Positions 46,911 through 55,275 of a DNA stretch of 64,000 nt are shown here, piece by piece. The translations under genes and the position numbers were made by a program. Origin of the DNA: Xanthobacteraceae bacterium. Lineage in GTDB: Bacteria; Pseudomonadota; Alphaproteobacteria; Rhizobiales; Xanthobacteraceae. Location of the stretch: the NCBI GenBank assembly GCA_024508855.1, contig JANINJ010000003.1, positions 1-64,000 of the forward strand, given 5' to 3'. Each line of letters starts with the position of its first letter. The stretch's first letter is position 1. The notes below the pieces were generated by a model. It was not told where the DNA came from and searched no databases. It worked only from the letters and a program-made list of their open reading frames with translations.

Positions 46911-46981
46911 CGCGCTCACGCCGCAGCATCATTTTTGCAAGCCCGGCGCCAATTGCTGTTGCAAATGTCGCCGGGCGCGGC

Positions 46982-47740
46982 ATGGTTGCAAGATTCGATG
47001 AATCGCGCGTGTTTGTGCCTATGCCTTCGAAAGATAGCGACCCGCCGAAGCCAGCCGGATTTTCCGAAGCGCCGCACTATCACGGCCATCGCGAGCGGTT
47101 ACGGGAGCGTTTCCGCGACGTCGGCGCCGATGCGCTGAGCGATTACGAATTGCTGGAGATGGTGCTGTTTCGTGCGCTGCCGCGTCGCGACGTCAAGCCG
47201 CTGGCAAAGATCCTGATCGGCAAGTTCGGCTCCTTCGCCGAAGTGGTTCATGCGCCGACGGCGCGCCTGCTGGAAGTCAGCGGCCTGGGCGAAGCCGCCA
47301 TCACCGAAGTCAAACTGATTGCCGCAGCCGCGAGCCGGGTCGCCAAGGGGCAGTTGAAGCAGCGCACCATCCTGTCGTCGTGGACCAGCGTGATCGAATA
47401 CTGCCGATCGTCGATGGCCTTCGCCGACAAGGAGCAATTCCGCATCCTGTTTCTCGACAAGCGCAATCAACTGATCGCCGACGAGTTGCAACAGGTCGGC
47501 ACCATCGATCATACGCCGGTCTATCCGCGCGAAGTGGTGAAGCGTGCACTGGAGCTTTCTGCGACGGCCATCATCATGGTGCACAACCATCCATCCGGCG
47601 ATCCGACTCCCTCCACCGCCGATATCCAGATGACGAAAACCATCGTCGGCATCGCCAGCCCGCTGGGCATCTCGGTTCATGACCACATCATCGTGGGCAA
47701 GAACGGCCATGCGAGTCTGAAGGGCCTGCGCTTGATGTGA
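46982..47740 (+). CDS. radC: RadC family JAMM/MPN+ protein
   Basis: A 252-residue protein with an N-terminal helix-hairpin-helix-like part ([21 protein letters not shown]) and a C-terminal JAMM metalloprotein domain: [31 protein letters not shown] contains the HxHPSGD zinc motif. The historic DNA-repair name is doubtful; the biochemical role of RadC is unsettled. ATG 46982 opens the frame; a start at ATG 47021 (MPSKD) is also possible. Confidence 0.92.
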   Translation: MVARFDESRVFVPMPSKDSDPPKPAGFSEAPHYHGHRERLRERFRDVGADALSDYELLEMVLFRALPRRDVKPLAKILIGKFGSFAEVVHAPTARLLEVSGLGEAAITEVKLIAAAASRVAKGQLKQRTILSSWTSVIEYCRSSMAFADKEQFRILFLDKRNQLIADELQQVGTIDHTPVYPREVVKRALELSATAIIMVHNHPSGDPTPSTADIQMTKTIVGIASPLGISVHDHIIVGKNGHASLKGLRLM

Positions 47741-47772
47741 AAATCACGGCGATACCGATCCGCCGGACTATC

Positions 47773-48471
47773 TTACTGCCGAACCAGAATCAGCGGATCG
47801 GCGCTGTCCGGCACGCGCCGCCATTGGGCATTGTCGTCCGCTTCGAAATGCCAGGTTTCGCCCTGCGCCGATGTCAGCAGCACCTCGCCGCGCTCCAGCC
47901 GCCAGACCTTCGGCGCGAAATTGGCGATCATCGGATCGCAGCGCGGTTTAAGGAAAACGGCGAAGTTATCCTGCGTGGCTTCGGTATTGGTCAGCGTCAG
48001 GCCGCACAGCACGCTGCCGTTGCCGCGAACGATTGCCCAGTCGCCGATCATCTGATCCATCGACCGGGCCGATTCCCGCGCCGCGGCGAGATTTTGCAGG
48101 AGGTAGATTCCCTCACCGGCGCGCTTGCCTTCAAGGATGCCGCTCTCGACCTCGGTGAGGTCGATCACCGGCTGTCCTGTTGCGTCCTGCAGCCGCACGA
48201 TATCGAGACCCTTGATGCTCCATGCAACGATGTCCTTGGTGAACGGCAGCGCGGCGGCACACCCCGGTTCGAGTTCGAGCTTCTGGCCCTGCGAGGTCGT
48301 ATCAGCCTTCAAGGTGATAACGCAGGTCTTGCTGCGTTCCGTCGTCGACAATTCCCACTGCCCGACCATGTCTTTCTTCAGGGTCGATGCCGTCTGCGCG
48401 TTCGCCGGCGCGATGGCCGCGGCCATCGCCAGCAATACAACACCGCAAACTGAAACGGCCCCGAGGCGCAT
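47773..48471 (-). CDS. Periplasmic protein with two AprI/Inh-like domains
   Basis: A 232-residue protein with a signal peptide (GVVLLAMAAAIAPANA-QT) and two similar halves. Each opens with a Met-x-Gly-x-Trp segment (MVGQWELS and MIGDWAIV), has a cysteine pair (KTCVI...PGCAA; VLCGL...PRCDP), and later a W plus DITG-like strand. This is the AprI/Inh (Omp19-type) fold, known from inhibitors of serralysin-type metalloproteases. Most family members have one domain. It is the last gene of the ABC-importer operon, two bases after the dehydrogenase stop codon; its target is unknown and no serralysin is in the window. Confidence 0.75.
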   Translation of the reverse strand: MRLGAVSVCGVVLLAMAAAIAPANAQTASTLKKDMVGQWELSTTERSKTCVITLKADTTSQGQKLELEPGCAAALPFTKDIVAWSIKGLDIVRLQDATGQPVIDLTEVESGILEGKRAGEGIYLLQNLAAARESARSMDQMIGDWAIVRGNGSVLCGLTLTNTEATQDNFAVFLKPRCDPMIANFAPKVWRLERGEVLLTSAQGETWHFEADDNAQWRRVPDSADPLILVRQ

Positions 48472-48473
48472 GA

Positions 48474-49454
48474 TCAGCGATCTTTCACCGGCGTCTCCGC
48501 GATCGGCGTCAACGGCGCCTTGCCGGAGAACCACGCTTTCAGATTATCGACCACGAGTTGATCCATCGCGTTGCGCGTCACCAGCGAAGCCGAACCGATA
48601 TGCGGCAGCAGAACAACGTTCTGCATCGATTTCAGTTCATCCGGGACGTTTGGCTCCTTGGCGAATACGTCCAGCCCCGCAGCGAGAATGGTCCCGGATT
48701 TCAGCGCCGCGATCAAGGCCGGCTCGTCGATTACCGAACCTCGCGCCACGTTGATGATGACGCCGCGCGGCCCCAACGCCTTCATGACGTCGGCATTGAT
48801 CATGTTAGCCGTAGCAGCGCCGCCCGGAGTGATAACGATCAGGGTATCGACCGCCGTCGCCATCTCGATCAGATTTGGATAATGCTGGTATGACACTCCG
48901 GCGGCAGGATTGCGGGAGTGATAGACCACCGGCACGCGCGCGGCCTCGAGACGGCGGGCGATGGCTTGCCCGATCCGGCCCATGCCGACCATGCCCACCT
49001 TGCGATCCCGCAACGAGCCGACGCTGAGCGGATAGTCCTGCGTGGTCCAAAGCCCGGACCGCAGATAGCGATCGGCCTTGAGGAATTCGCGCAGCACTGA
49101 AATCAGAAGACCGATCGCGGTGTCCGCCACTTCTTCGGTGAGGACATCCGGCGTGTTGGTGACGACGATGCCGTGTTCTTTTGCGTAGGCCGAGTCGACG
49201 TGGTCGTAACCGACGCCGAAGCTCGACACGATCTCGAGCTTGGGGAAGCGCGACAACACCGGCTTGCCGGTGGGACGCAGCCCGGTCACCGCGATGCCGC
49301 GAATCTTTTCCGCGACTGCCGGGGTGAGACGGTCCAGATCGCCGATGGTTTCGAAATTATGCCGGACGAAGCGCTCGGAAAACCCGTTGTCGACCACGGG
49401 TTTTCGGGGTCCGTAGATCAGCAGGTCAATCTTCTCGGAAGTACCAGTCGACAT
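48474..49454 (-). CDS. 2-hydroxyacid dehydrogenase (glyoxylate/hydroxypyruvate reductase type)
   Basis: A 326-residue D-isomer-specific NAD(P)-dependent dehydrogenase. The nucleotide loop is GMVGMGRIGQAIAR, and the catalytic trio sits in NVARGSVIDE (Arg), FAKEP (Glu) and LPHIGSAS (His). Such enzymes reduce glyoxylate, hydroxypyruvate or other 2-oxo acids. The ATG at 49454 adjoins the stop codon of the permease gene, so it belongs to the NMT1-type importer operon. It may process a product of the imported compound. Confidence 0.9.
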   Translation of the reverse strand: MSTGTSEKIDLLIYGPRKPVVDNGFSERFVRHNFETIGDLDRLTPAVAEKIRGIAVTGLRPTGKPVLSRFPKLEIVSSFGVGYDHVDSAYAKEHGIVVTNTPDVLTEEVADTAIGLLISVLREFLKADRYLRSGLWTTQDYPLSVGSLRDRKVGMVGMGRIGQAIARRLEAARVPVVYHSRNPAAGVSYQHYPNLIEMATAVDTLIVITPGGAATANMINADVMKALGPRGVIINVARGSVIDEPALIAALKSGTILAAGLDVFAKEPNVPDELKSMQNVVLLPHIGSASLVTRNAMDQLVVDNLKAWFSGKAPLTPIAETPVKDR

Positions 49455-50273
49455 TCAGCTATCCTTTCCAAGCGCACTTTCGTGCCAGCGTCGCAGAATG
49501 AGGTGCGAGGCCAACGCGAGAACCATATAAATGACAATCCCCGCCAGAGAGAGCAACAGCAACGCGGCGAACATTCGCGGAATGTTCAGCCGGTAGCCGG
49601 ATTCGGCGATGCGGTAAGCGAGACCCGAGCCGGCCCCGGCCGAGCCCGCGGCAATTTCCGCCACCACCGCGCCGATCAGCGACAGCCCCCCGGCGATGCG
49701 CAAGCCACCGAGGATATACGGCAGTGCAGCAGGCAGCTTCAGGTAACGCAAAGTCTGCAAGGGCGAGGCATGGTAGAGCTGGAACAGCCCCGACAGATTG
49801 CGATCGATCGACTTGAGGCCGAGGGTCGTATTGGCCAGCACCGGAAAGAACGCGACGATCCAGGCGCAGACCACCACCGCGGCGTGTTGCGGCAGATAGA
49901 TCAGCAGCAACGGCGCGATCGCAATGACGGGCGTCACCTGCAGGATGATCGCATAGGGAAACAGCGAATATTCCAGCCATTTCGAGCGGCTGAACAGCAG
50001 TGCCAGCGCGATGCCGCCGATCGCGGCGGCCACAAAGCCCTCGAAGGTCGTCAACAGTGTCGTCAGCAGCGATGCCCAGAGGATCGGCCAGTCGCTAATC
50101 AGCGTACGAACGACGGCGCCCGGGCTCGGGAGCACGTAAGGCGGGATCTGGTTCAGACGCACGATCAGATCCCATGCCAGCACGCCGATTGTCAGCACAA
50201 CGACGGGAAGCACAAAGCGCAACGCACCGCGCTCGTGATTTGTTCGGAGCGACGAGGGTTCGACGGCGCTCAT
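49455..50273 (-). CDS. ABC transporter permease, SsuC/TauC/ThiX type
   Basis: A 272-residue inner membrane permease with about six hydrophobic segments. The coupling loop LFQLYHASPLQTLRYLKLPAALPYILGGLRIAGGLSLIGAVVAE is the EAA motif of the nitrate/sulfonate/taurine/pyrimidine importer group, and YVLPSPGAVVRTL near the N-terminus is also typical. ATG 50273 overlaps the stop of the ATPase gene (ATGA). Substrate is undefined. Confidence 0.9.
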   Translation of the reverse strand: MSAVEPSSLRTNHERGALRFVLPVVVLTIGVLAWDLIVRLNQIPPYVLPSPGAVVRTLISDWPILWASLLTTLLTTFEGFVAAAIGGIALALLFSRSKWLEYSLFPYAIILQVTPVIAIAPLLLIYLPQHAAVVVCAWIVAFFPVLANTTLGLKSIDRNLSGLFQLYHASPLQTLRYLKLPAALPYILGGLRIAGGLSLIGAVVAEIAAGSAGAGSGLAYRIAESGYRLNIPRMFAALLLLSLAGIVIYMVLALASHLILRRWHESALGKDS

Positions 50274-51073
50274 GATTGCGCCTTGGCGTCGCTGGCGTGC
50301 GCCAGTGCAATCGAGGCTGCCCGGCAATAAGCAGCGTATTCTGCCGAGGTGCGGAAATCTTCATTGCGTTCAGGCGCGTCGATGCCGATCTCGGCGGCTA
50401 TGCGGCCGGGCCTCGCCGTCATGACAATGACGCGCTGGGAAAGAAACACCGACTCGAATACCGAATGCGTGACGAAAACCACAGTCTTGTTGAGGCCGCG
50501 CCACAGCGTCAGTAAATCGTTGTTCAACTTGAAGCGCGTGATCTCGTCGAGCGCTGCGAACGGCTCGTCCATCAGCAGCACGTCGGGATCGGTCACCAGC
50601 GCCCGCGCCAGCGACACCCGCATCTTCATGCCGCCCGACAATTCGCGCGGATAGGTCTGCGCGAATTCCGCCAGGCCAACACGCTCCAGCGCATCGCCGA
50701 CGCGCCGGTCGGCCTCGATCCGCGCCACATGTGCCAGCTTGAGGGGCAGCAGCACGTTGTCATGCACCGTTGCCCACGGCATCAAGGTGGGCTCCTGAAA
50801 GACAAAGCCGATCGATTGCGCGGCAGCCGCGTGACCTGCGATACGCACTTCTCCGGAGGTCGCCGCCGTCAATCCGGCAACGATCCGCAGCGCCGTCGAC
50901 TTGCCGCAACCGGAGGGGCCGAGCAGCGAAATGAATTCACCTTTACGAACATCGAGATCGATCGGGCCCAGCGCCTTGACCCCATTGTCGTAAACCTTGC
51001 CGACCTGCCGCAGCCGGATGGCGATGTCCGACTTCAAATTCCGATCGAGAGCGACTGGTGCCGGTTCGGCCAT
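50270..51073 (-). CDS. ABC transporter ATP-binding protein, SsuB/TauB/ThiZ type
   Basis: About 267 residues. Walker A is GPSGCGKST, the Q-loop FVFQEPTLMPW, the signature ELSGGMKMR and Walker B VLLMDEPFAALDE, followed by VTHSVFE. This combination is typical of ATPases that pair with SsuC/TauC-like permeases. ATG 51073 is used; a GTG at 51085 directly abuts the upstream stop codon and is an alternative. It energises uptake of the ligand of the binding protein encoded upstream. Confidence 0.9.
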   Translation of the reverse strand: MAEPAPVALDRNLKSDIAIRLRQVGKVYDNGVKALGPIDLDVRKGEFISLLGPSGCGKSTALRIVAGLTAATSGEVRIAGHAAAAQSIGFVFQEPTLMPWATVHDNVLLPLKLAHVARIEADRRVGDALERVGLAEFAQTYPRELSGGMKMRVSLARALVTDPDVLLMDEPFAALDEITRFKLNNDLLTLWRGLNKTVVFVTHSVFESVFLSQRVIVMTARPGRIAAEIGIDAPERNEDFRTSAEYAAYCRAASIALAHASDAKAQS

Positions 51074-51085
51074 GATGCGGCGCAC

Positions 51086-52123
51086 TTATTTTTTCGGCCG
51101 AAGATCGAGACCGACGCCCTTGTTCACGAAGCGCAGGGTATAGGCCTTGCGAAAATCGATGTCGCGGCGGACCACGCCGGCGCGCACCATCTTGTCGAAG
51201 AAGCTTGCAACTCTCGCATCGGTCATGGCGCCGATGCCGTCGTGCACCGCGTCGCCGGAATCGACAATGCCGTATTCCTTCATTTTCTCGACGGAATAGG
51301 CCAGCACCGCATCGGTCATTTCCGGATTGAGTTTCTTGATCAGATCGTTGCCCGGCTTGTTGTCGCCGTAAATGTAGTGGTACCAGCCGATGATCGACGC
51401 ATCGACGAAGCGCTGCACCAGATCCGGCTTGGTGTCGACGAGATTGCGCCGGGTTTCGATCAGCGTCGAATAGGCGTTGAAGCCATAGTCTGCGAGCAGG
51501 ATCACCGTCGGCTTGAAGCCCGCCTGACTCTCGACCGCGAATGGCTCCGACGTGACATAGCCCTGCATGGCGCTGTTCTTGTCGGCGAGGAACGGCTGCG
51601 CATTGGAGGTGTATGGCTTCACCTTGTCTTCGCTGAAACCGTACTCCGATTTGAGCCACTGGAAATAACTCGCGATCCCTTCCTTCGAGACGAACAGCGT
51701 CAGCGGCTTGAGGTCTTGCAGCTTTGTCACCTTGGACTCGGGATGCGCCAGGAACACCTGCGGGTCCTTCTGGAACATCGCGGCAACCGCCACTACGGGC
51801 ACATTATTGGCGACCGCATCGAACGACTGCAGACTGTTCGCACTCATGAAGAAGTCGAGTTTGCCGGCGACCAGCAGCATGCGGTTGTTGACGTTGGGGC
51901 CGCCGGGCACGATCGTCACGTCGAGGCCGTATTGCTTGTAGGTGCCATCGGCCAGCGCCTGAAAGAACCCGCCGTGCTCGGCTTCGGCCACCCAATTGGT
52001 TCCGAACGACACCTTGTCGAGGGTAGCGCTGTCGGTTTTCTCTGCTGCGATTGCGGGGGACTGTGCCGTATATGTGCCCATGACGCAGGCGGTTAACAAT
52101 GGCAGCAGATAGGCCAGTTTCAT
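51086..52123 (-). CDS. ABC transporter substrate-binding protein, NMT1/THI5-like
   Basis: A 345-residue periplasmic protein with a signal peptide (LLPLLTACVMGTYTAQSPAIA-AE). The mature part starts KVSFGTNWVAEAEHGGFFQALADGTYKQYGLDVTIVPGG, characteristic of the NMT1/THI5-like binding proteins that carry thiamine pyrimidine precursors, riboflavin, sulfonates or related small heterocycles. ATG 52123 follows CGGAG. It heads the operon of ATPase, permease, 2-hydroxyacid dehydrogenase and Inh protein and is divergent from a creatininase-family gene, which hints at a cyclic-amide or N-formyl-type substrate; this is inference. Confidence 0.88.
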   Translation of the reverse strand: MKLAYLLPLLTACVMGTYTAQSPAIAAEKTDSATLDKVSFGTNWVAEAEHGGFFQALADGTYKQYGLDVTIVPGGPNVNNRMLLVAGKLDFFMSANSLQSFDAVANNVPVVAVAAMFQKDPQVFLAHPESKVTKLQDLKPLTLFVSKEGIASYFQWLKSEYGFSEDKVKPYTSNAQPFLADKNSAMQGYVTSEPFAVESQAGFKPTVILLADYGFNAYSTLIETRRNLVDTKPDLVQRFVDASIIGWYHYIYGDNKPGNDLIKKLNPEMTDAVLAYSVEKMKEYGIVDSGDAVHDGIGAMTDARVASFFDKMVRAGVVRRDIDFRKAYTLRFVNKGVGLDLRPKK

Positions 52124-52262
52124 GATTGGACTCCGGCGATTATTCTGGCCCATGATGGCGAGGTGGAACAAGCGGTATGGACGTTGTACCGGTTCGATCG
52201 CAAGTGGTCAGGGATGATGGTGAATTTTTTCTGCAATCCTTATCGATGAAGCGCACGTTATC

Positions 52263-53072
52263 ATGACCGACACCGCTCCGCCCCGCGACTGGACCGATCT
52301 GCACTGGCCCGACATCACGCCGGCAATGTCGGCTGGCTGGATCGCGGTTCTGCCGCTCGCGGCAACCGAGCAGCACGGTCCGCATCTGCCGCTCGGCACC
52401 GATGTCATGATCGCGCAGGCCTACCTCGATCATGTGCGCGACGTACTCCCGGCGCATATTCCTGCGATCTTCTTGCCGATCCAGCCGGTCGGCATTTCAA
52501 CCGAGCATATCGCCTATCCCGGAACGCTGACACTGCCTGCCGATGTCGCCATCGGAAACTGGATGGCAATTGGCGAAAGCATCGCGCGCGCCGGCCTTCG
52601 CAAGCTCGTGATGGTCAGCAGCCACGGCGGCAACAACGCAGCGATGGGTCTTGTCGCGCAAGAGCTGCGCGCCCGTCACGGGATGCTTGCCGTGACCACG
52701 GCCTGGGGCCGCTTCGGAACGCCAGACGGCCTGTTCACGGCTGAGGAGCAACGGCACGGCGTCCATGGCGGCGCGATCGAAACCTCGATCATGATGGCCG
52801 CCTATCCAGACCTCGTCCGCACCGACAAGATCGGCAATTTCCGATCGAGCGCGGTTGCGATGGACAAGGACTATCGCTGGCTCAGTGCGCATCGCCCTGC
52901 GCCCTTCGCGTGGCAAACCCAGGACCTGCATCGCAGCGGTGCGATCGGCGACGCCACCGCCGCCAATGCCGAAAAGGGCCGCCAACTGCTTGCCCATGGC
53001 GCGCGCGCCTTCGTCGAGTTGCTGGCAGACGTCCACCAGTTCGACCCCGCTATCTTCAACGACCAGATCTGA
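52263..53072 (+). CDS. Creatininase family amidohydrolase
   Basis: A 269-residue metal-dependent hydrolase of the creatininase fold. The metal ligand motifs are ATEQHGPHLPLGTD (Glu, His, Asp), VSSHGGNNAA (His) and HGGAIETS (Glu). Family members open creatinine, remove formyl groups in flavin and F420 synthesis, or act in peptide cofactor maturation. It is divergent from an NMT1-type importer with a 139-base shared control region, suggesting it acts on the imported compound or its derivative. Confidence 0.88.
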   Translation: MTDTAPPRDWTDLHWPDITPAMSAGWIAVLPLAATEQHGPHLPLGTDVMIAQAYLDHVRDVLPAHIPAIFLPIQPVGISTEHIAYPGTLTLPADVAIGNWMAIGESIARAGLRKLVMVSSHGGNNAAMGLVAQELRARHGMLAVTTAWGRFGTPDGLFTAEEQRHGVHGGAIETSIMMAAYPDLVRTDKIGNFRSSAVAMDKDYRWLSAHRPAPFAWQTQDLHRSGAIGDATAANAEKGRQLLAHGARAFVELLADVHQFDPAIFNDQI

Positions 53073-53131
53073 CGGCGTTACACGACTGTCACATGCCAAT
53101 GGCAGTGACAGCCGTACTTTGCCTCATAATC

Positions 53132-53160
53132 GCGAATTGCAATTGCGAATTAGTTGCAAT
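53132..53160. promoter_or_regulatory. AT-rich operator-like site (GCGAATT x2; TGCAA-N11-TTGCA)
   Basis: Within an AT-rich patch 136-164 bases before the porin start, GCGAATT occurs at 53132 and 53145, AATTGCAATT (53135-53144) is a perfect palindrome, and TGCAA (53138) faces TTGCA (53154). The look is like alphaproteobacterial Fur/Mur-type metal-regulator sites built from TTGCAA words, but this is by memory and not verified. Confidence 0.4.
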
Positions 53161-53295
53161 AATAAAATGGAGCAAATGGATCGAGAGTGATTGACGGGGC
53201 GGGATGTGCGTCAGAAAAGCAAGTCAGAACAGGTTGTTATTGGAAATCGACAGGCACGCCCGATAAATCGCGGCGATGTGGTACGGGGCGGCGTC

Positions 53296-55275
53296 ATGAA
53301 ATTCGCGTGGGCTGCCTTGGGATTCGGCGCATTCGCGACGTGTGGCGTCGCTGCTGCCGCGGATTTGCCCATTGCAACTCCCCTCAAGGCGCACGGACCG
53401 ACGCCTTCTTTCGATTGGTCGGGCTTCTATATCGGCGCGCATGCCGGCTTCGGACAGGGGAAATCCGAAGCAACGCTGAATGATCCGGTGCCAAGCAGCA
53501 CCCGTAGTACCTTCGGTGGCATGATCGGAGGCATTCAGGCCGGGTACAATTTTGTGCTTCCGTCCGGGATTCTGCTCGGCGTTGAAGCCGACGTCTCATT
53601 CCCCAACTACATCGACTCCAACTCAGCGGTGTCAGCCTTGGCCACAGGCCGCTCCGACATCGCCGAGAAGCTGGACTATGTCGGGACTGCGCGTGGCCGC
53701 ATCGGATATGTCGATGGCCCTTGGCTAGCCTACGCGACCGGCGGTCTGGCATGGGCCGGCGACCGCTTCGTCAACACATCGCCCACGGGCGAGGAAGACA
53801 AGCATCTCAATGTGCGGCTCGGCTGGGCAGCCGGGGCCGGCATCGAATATGCGTTCGCGCCGCATTGGAGCGCGCGGCTGGAATATCTGTACAGCCAGTT
53901 CGATAAAGCCAACGTTCAGTTCGGGACCGGCGCGCAATATGCCTCGACCATGGATTTTCAGTCGCTGCGTATCGGCCTCAACCGCAAGCTGGACTGGACG
54001 GGCGGCAGCAGTCCCTTGAAGTCGGACACCGTATTCGACCCCGAATCGAACCGCTGGGAAATTCACGGGCAGACGACCTATCTGCAGCAAGGTTATCCCG
54101 CCTTCCGTGCGCCCTACTCCGGCCCGAACAGTTTCACACCAGCGGCCCAGACGCAGCAGACCTGGACCAACAGTCTGTACCTGAACGCACGCCTGTGGGA
54201 TGGCGGCGAGGTCTATTACAATCCCGAACTGCTGCAGGGCTTCGGCCTCAGCGACACGGTCGGCGCGGCTGCATTCCCGAGCGGCGAAGCGCAGAAATCA
54301 AACTTCCCCTATCCGCACTACAACACCTCACGACTGTTCGTGCGGCAGACCTTCGGCTTCGGCGGCGAGCAGGAGAAACTGGAAAGCGGGCCAAGCCAAA
54401 TGGCCGATACGGTGGACGTCTCCCGCCTGACACTGCAGGTCGGCAAGTTCGCCGTCACCGACGTGTTCGACGGCAACGCCTATGCCAAGGACACCCGAAA
54501 GGATTTCATGAACTGGGCGCTGTGGGCGCCGGGCGCATTCGACTATGCGGCCGACAAGCTCGGCCTCACCTATGGCGCGACCGCCGAATTGAACCAGAAG
54601 CAGTGGGCGCTGCGCGCCGGTTACTTCCTGATGGATGCGGAATCGAATTCCAACAATTTCGACATGCGGCTGTTTCAGCGCGGCGAATACGTGCTCGAAC
54701 TCGAAACGCGATACTCGCTGTTCTCGCAGCCCGGCAAGCTCCGCACCATCGCATGGCTGAACAGCGCCTATTCCGGCAGCTACAGCGAAACGCTGGCCAA
54801 TCCGGCATACAACCTCGACATCTCAAAAACCCGCGAAGGGCGCATCAAGTATGGCTACGTCATCAACCTCGAACAGGCACTGAGCGACGATATCGGCCTG
54901 TTCGGGCGCTGGAGCTGGAACGACGGCAAGACCGAGATCATGTCGTTCACCGACATCGATGCCAGCCTGTCGCTCGGCACATCGATCAAGGGGACGCGGT
55001 GGGGCCGACCGGATGACGTGATCGGTATCGGCGGCGCCATCAACGCGCTGTCGAAGGATCACCGCGATTTCATCGCGGCAGGCGGGCTCGGCGTGCTGAT
55101 CGGCGACGGCCAGCTCAACTATCGCAACGAACGGGTGCTCGAAGCCTATTACGCGTACGCGCTCAACAAGCAATTGACGCTGACCGCCGACTACCAGCTC
55201 ATCACCAACCCGGGCTACAACGCCGACCGTGGGCCGGTATCGGTTTTCTCCGGGCGCCTGCACGGGGAGTTTTAA
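53296..55275 (+). CDS. Outer membrane protein: Omp25-like barrel fused to OprB-like carbohydrate porin
   Basis: A 659-residue outer membrane protein with a signal peptide (FGAFATCGVAAAA-DL). Residues about 30-230 are an Omp25/31-type small barrel (FDWSGFYIGAHAGFG, GGIQAGYNF, GVEADVSF, VGTARGRIGY, HWSARLEYLY). Residues about 245-659 resemble OprB porins (QTWTNSLYLNARLWDGGEVYYNPELLQGFG, LQVGKFAVTDVFDGNAY, then YNADRGPVSVFSGRLHGEF at the end, the strand-closing C-terminus with terminal Phe). Two barrels in one chain are unusual. ATG 53296 begins the signal peptide. The substrate is unknown. The stop overlaps the convergent gene by four bases. Confidence 0.85.
   Translation: MKFAWAALGFGAFATCGVAAAADLPIATPLKAHGPTPSFDWSGFYIGAHAGFGQGKSEATLNDPVPSSTRSTFGGMIGGIQAGYNFVLPSGILLGVEADVSFPNYIDSNSAVSALATGRSDIAEKLDYVGTARGRIGYVDGPWLAYATGGLAWAGDRFVNTSPTGEEDKHLNVRLGWAAGAGIEYAFAPHWSARLEYLYSQFDKANVQFGTGAQYASTMDFQSLRIGLNRKLDWTGGSSPLKSDTVFDPESNRWEIHGQTTYLQQGYPAFRAPYSGPNSFTPAAQTQQTWTNSLYLNARLWDGGEVYYNPELLQGFGLSDTVGAAAFPSGEAQKSNFPYPHYNTSRLFVRQTFGFGGEQEKLESGPSQMADTVDVSRLTLQVGKFAVTDVFDGNAYAKDTRKDFMNWALWAPGAFDYAADKLGLTYGATAELNQKQWALRAGYFLMDAESNSNNFDMRLFQRGEYVLELETRYSLFSQPGKLRTIAWLNSAYSGSYSETLANPAYNLDISKTREGRIKYGYVINLEQALSDDIGLFGRWSWNDGKTEIMSFTDIDASLSLGTSIKGTRWGRPDDVIGIGGAINALSKDHRDFIAAGGLGVLIGDGQLNYRNERVLEAYYAYALNKQLTLTADYQLITNPGYNADRGPVSVFSGRLHGEF

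Noticed and set aside
53191-53295. 35-residue N-terminal extension of the porin
   Set aside because: The signal peptide begins exactly at ATG 53296; the extension would block export.
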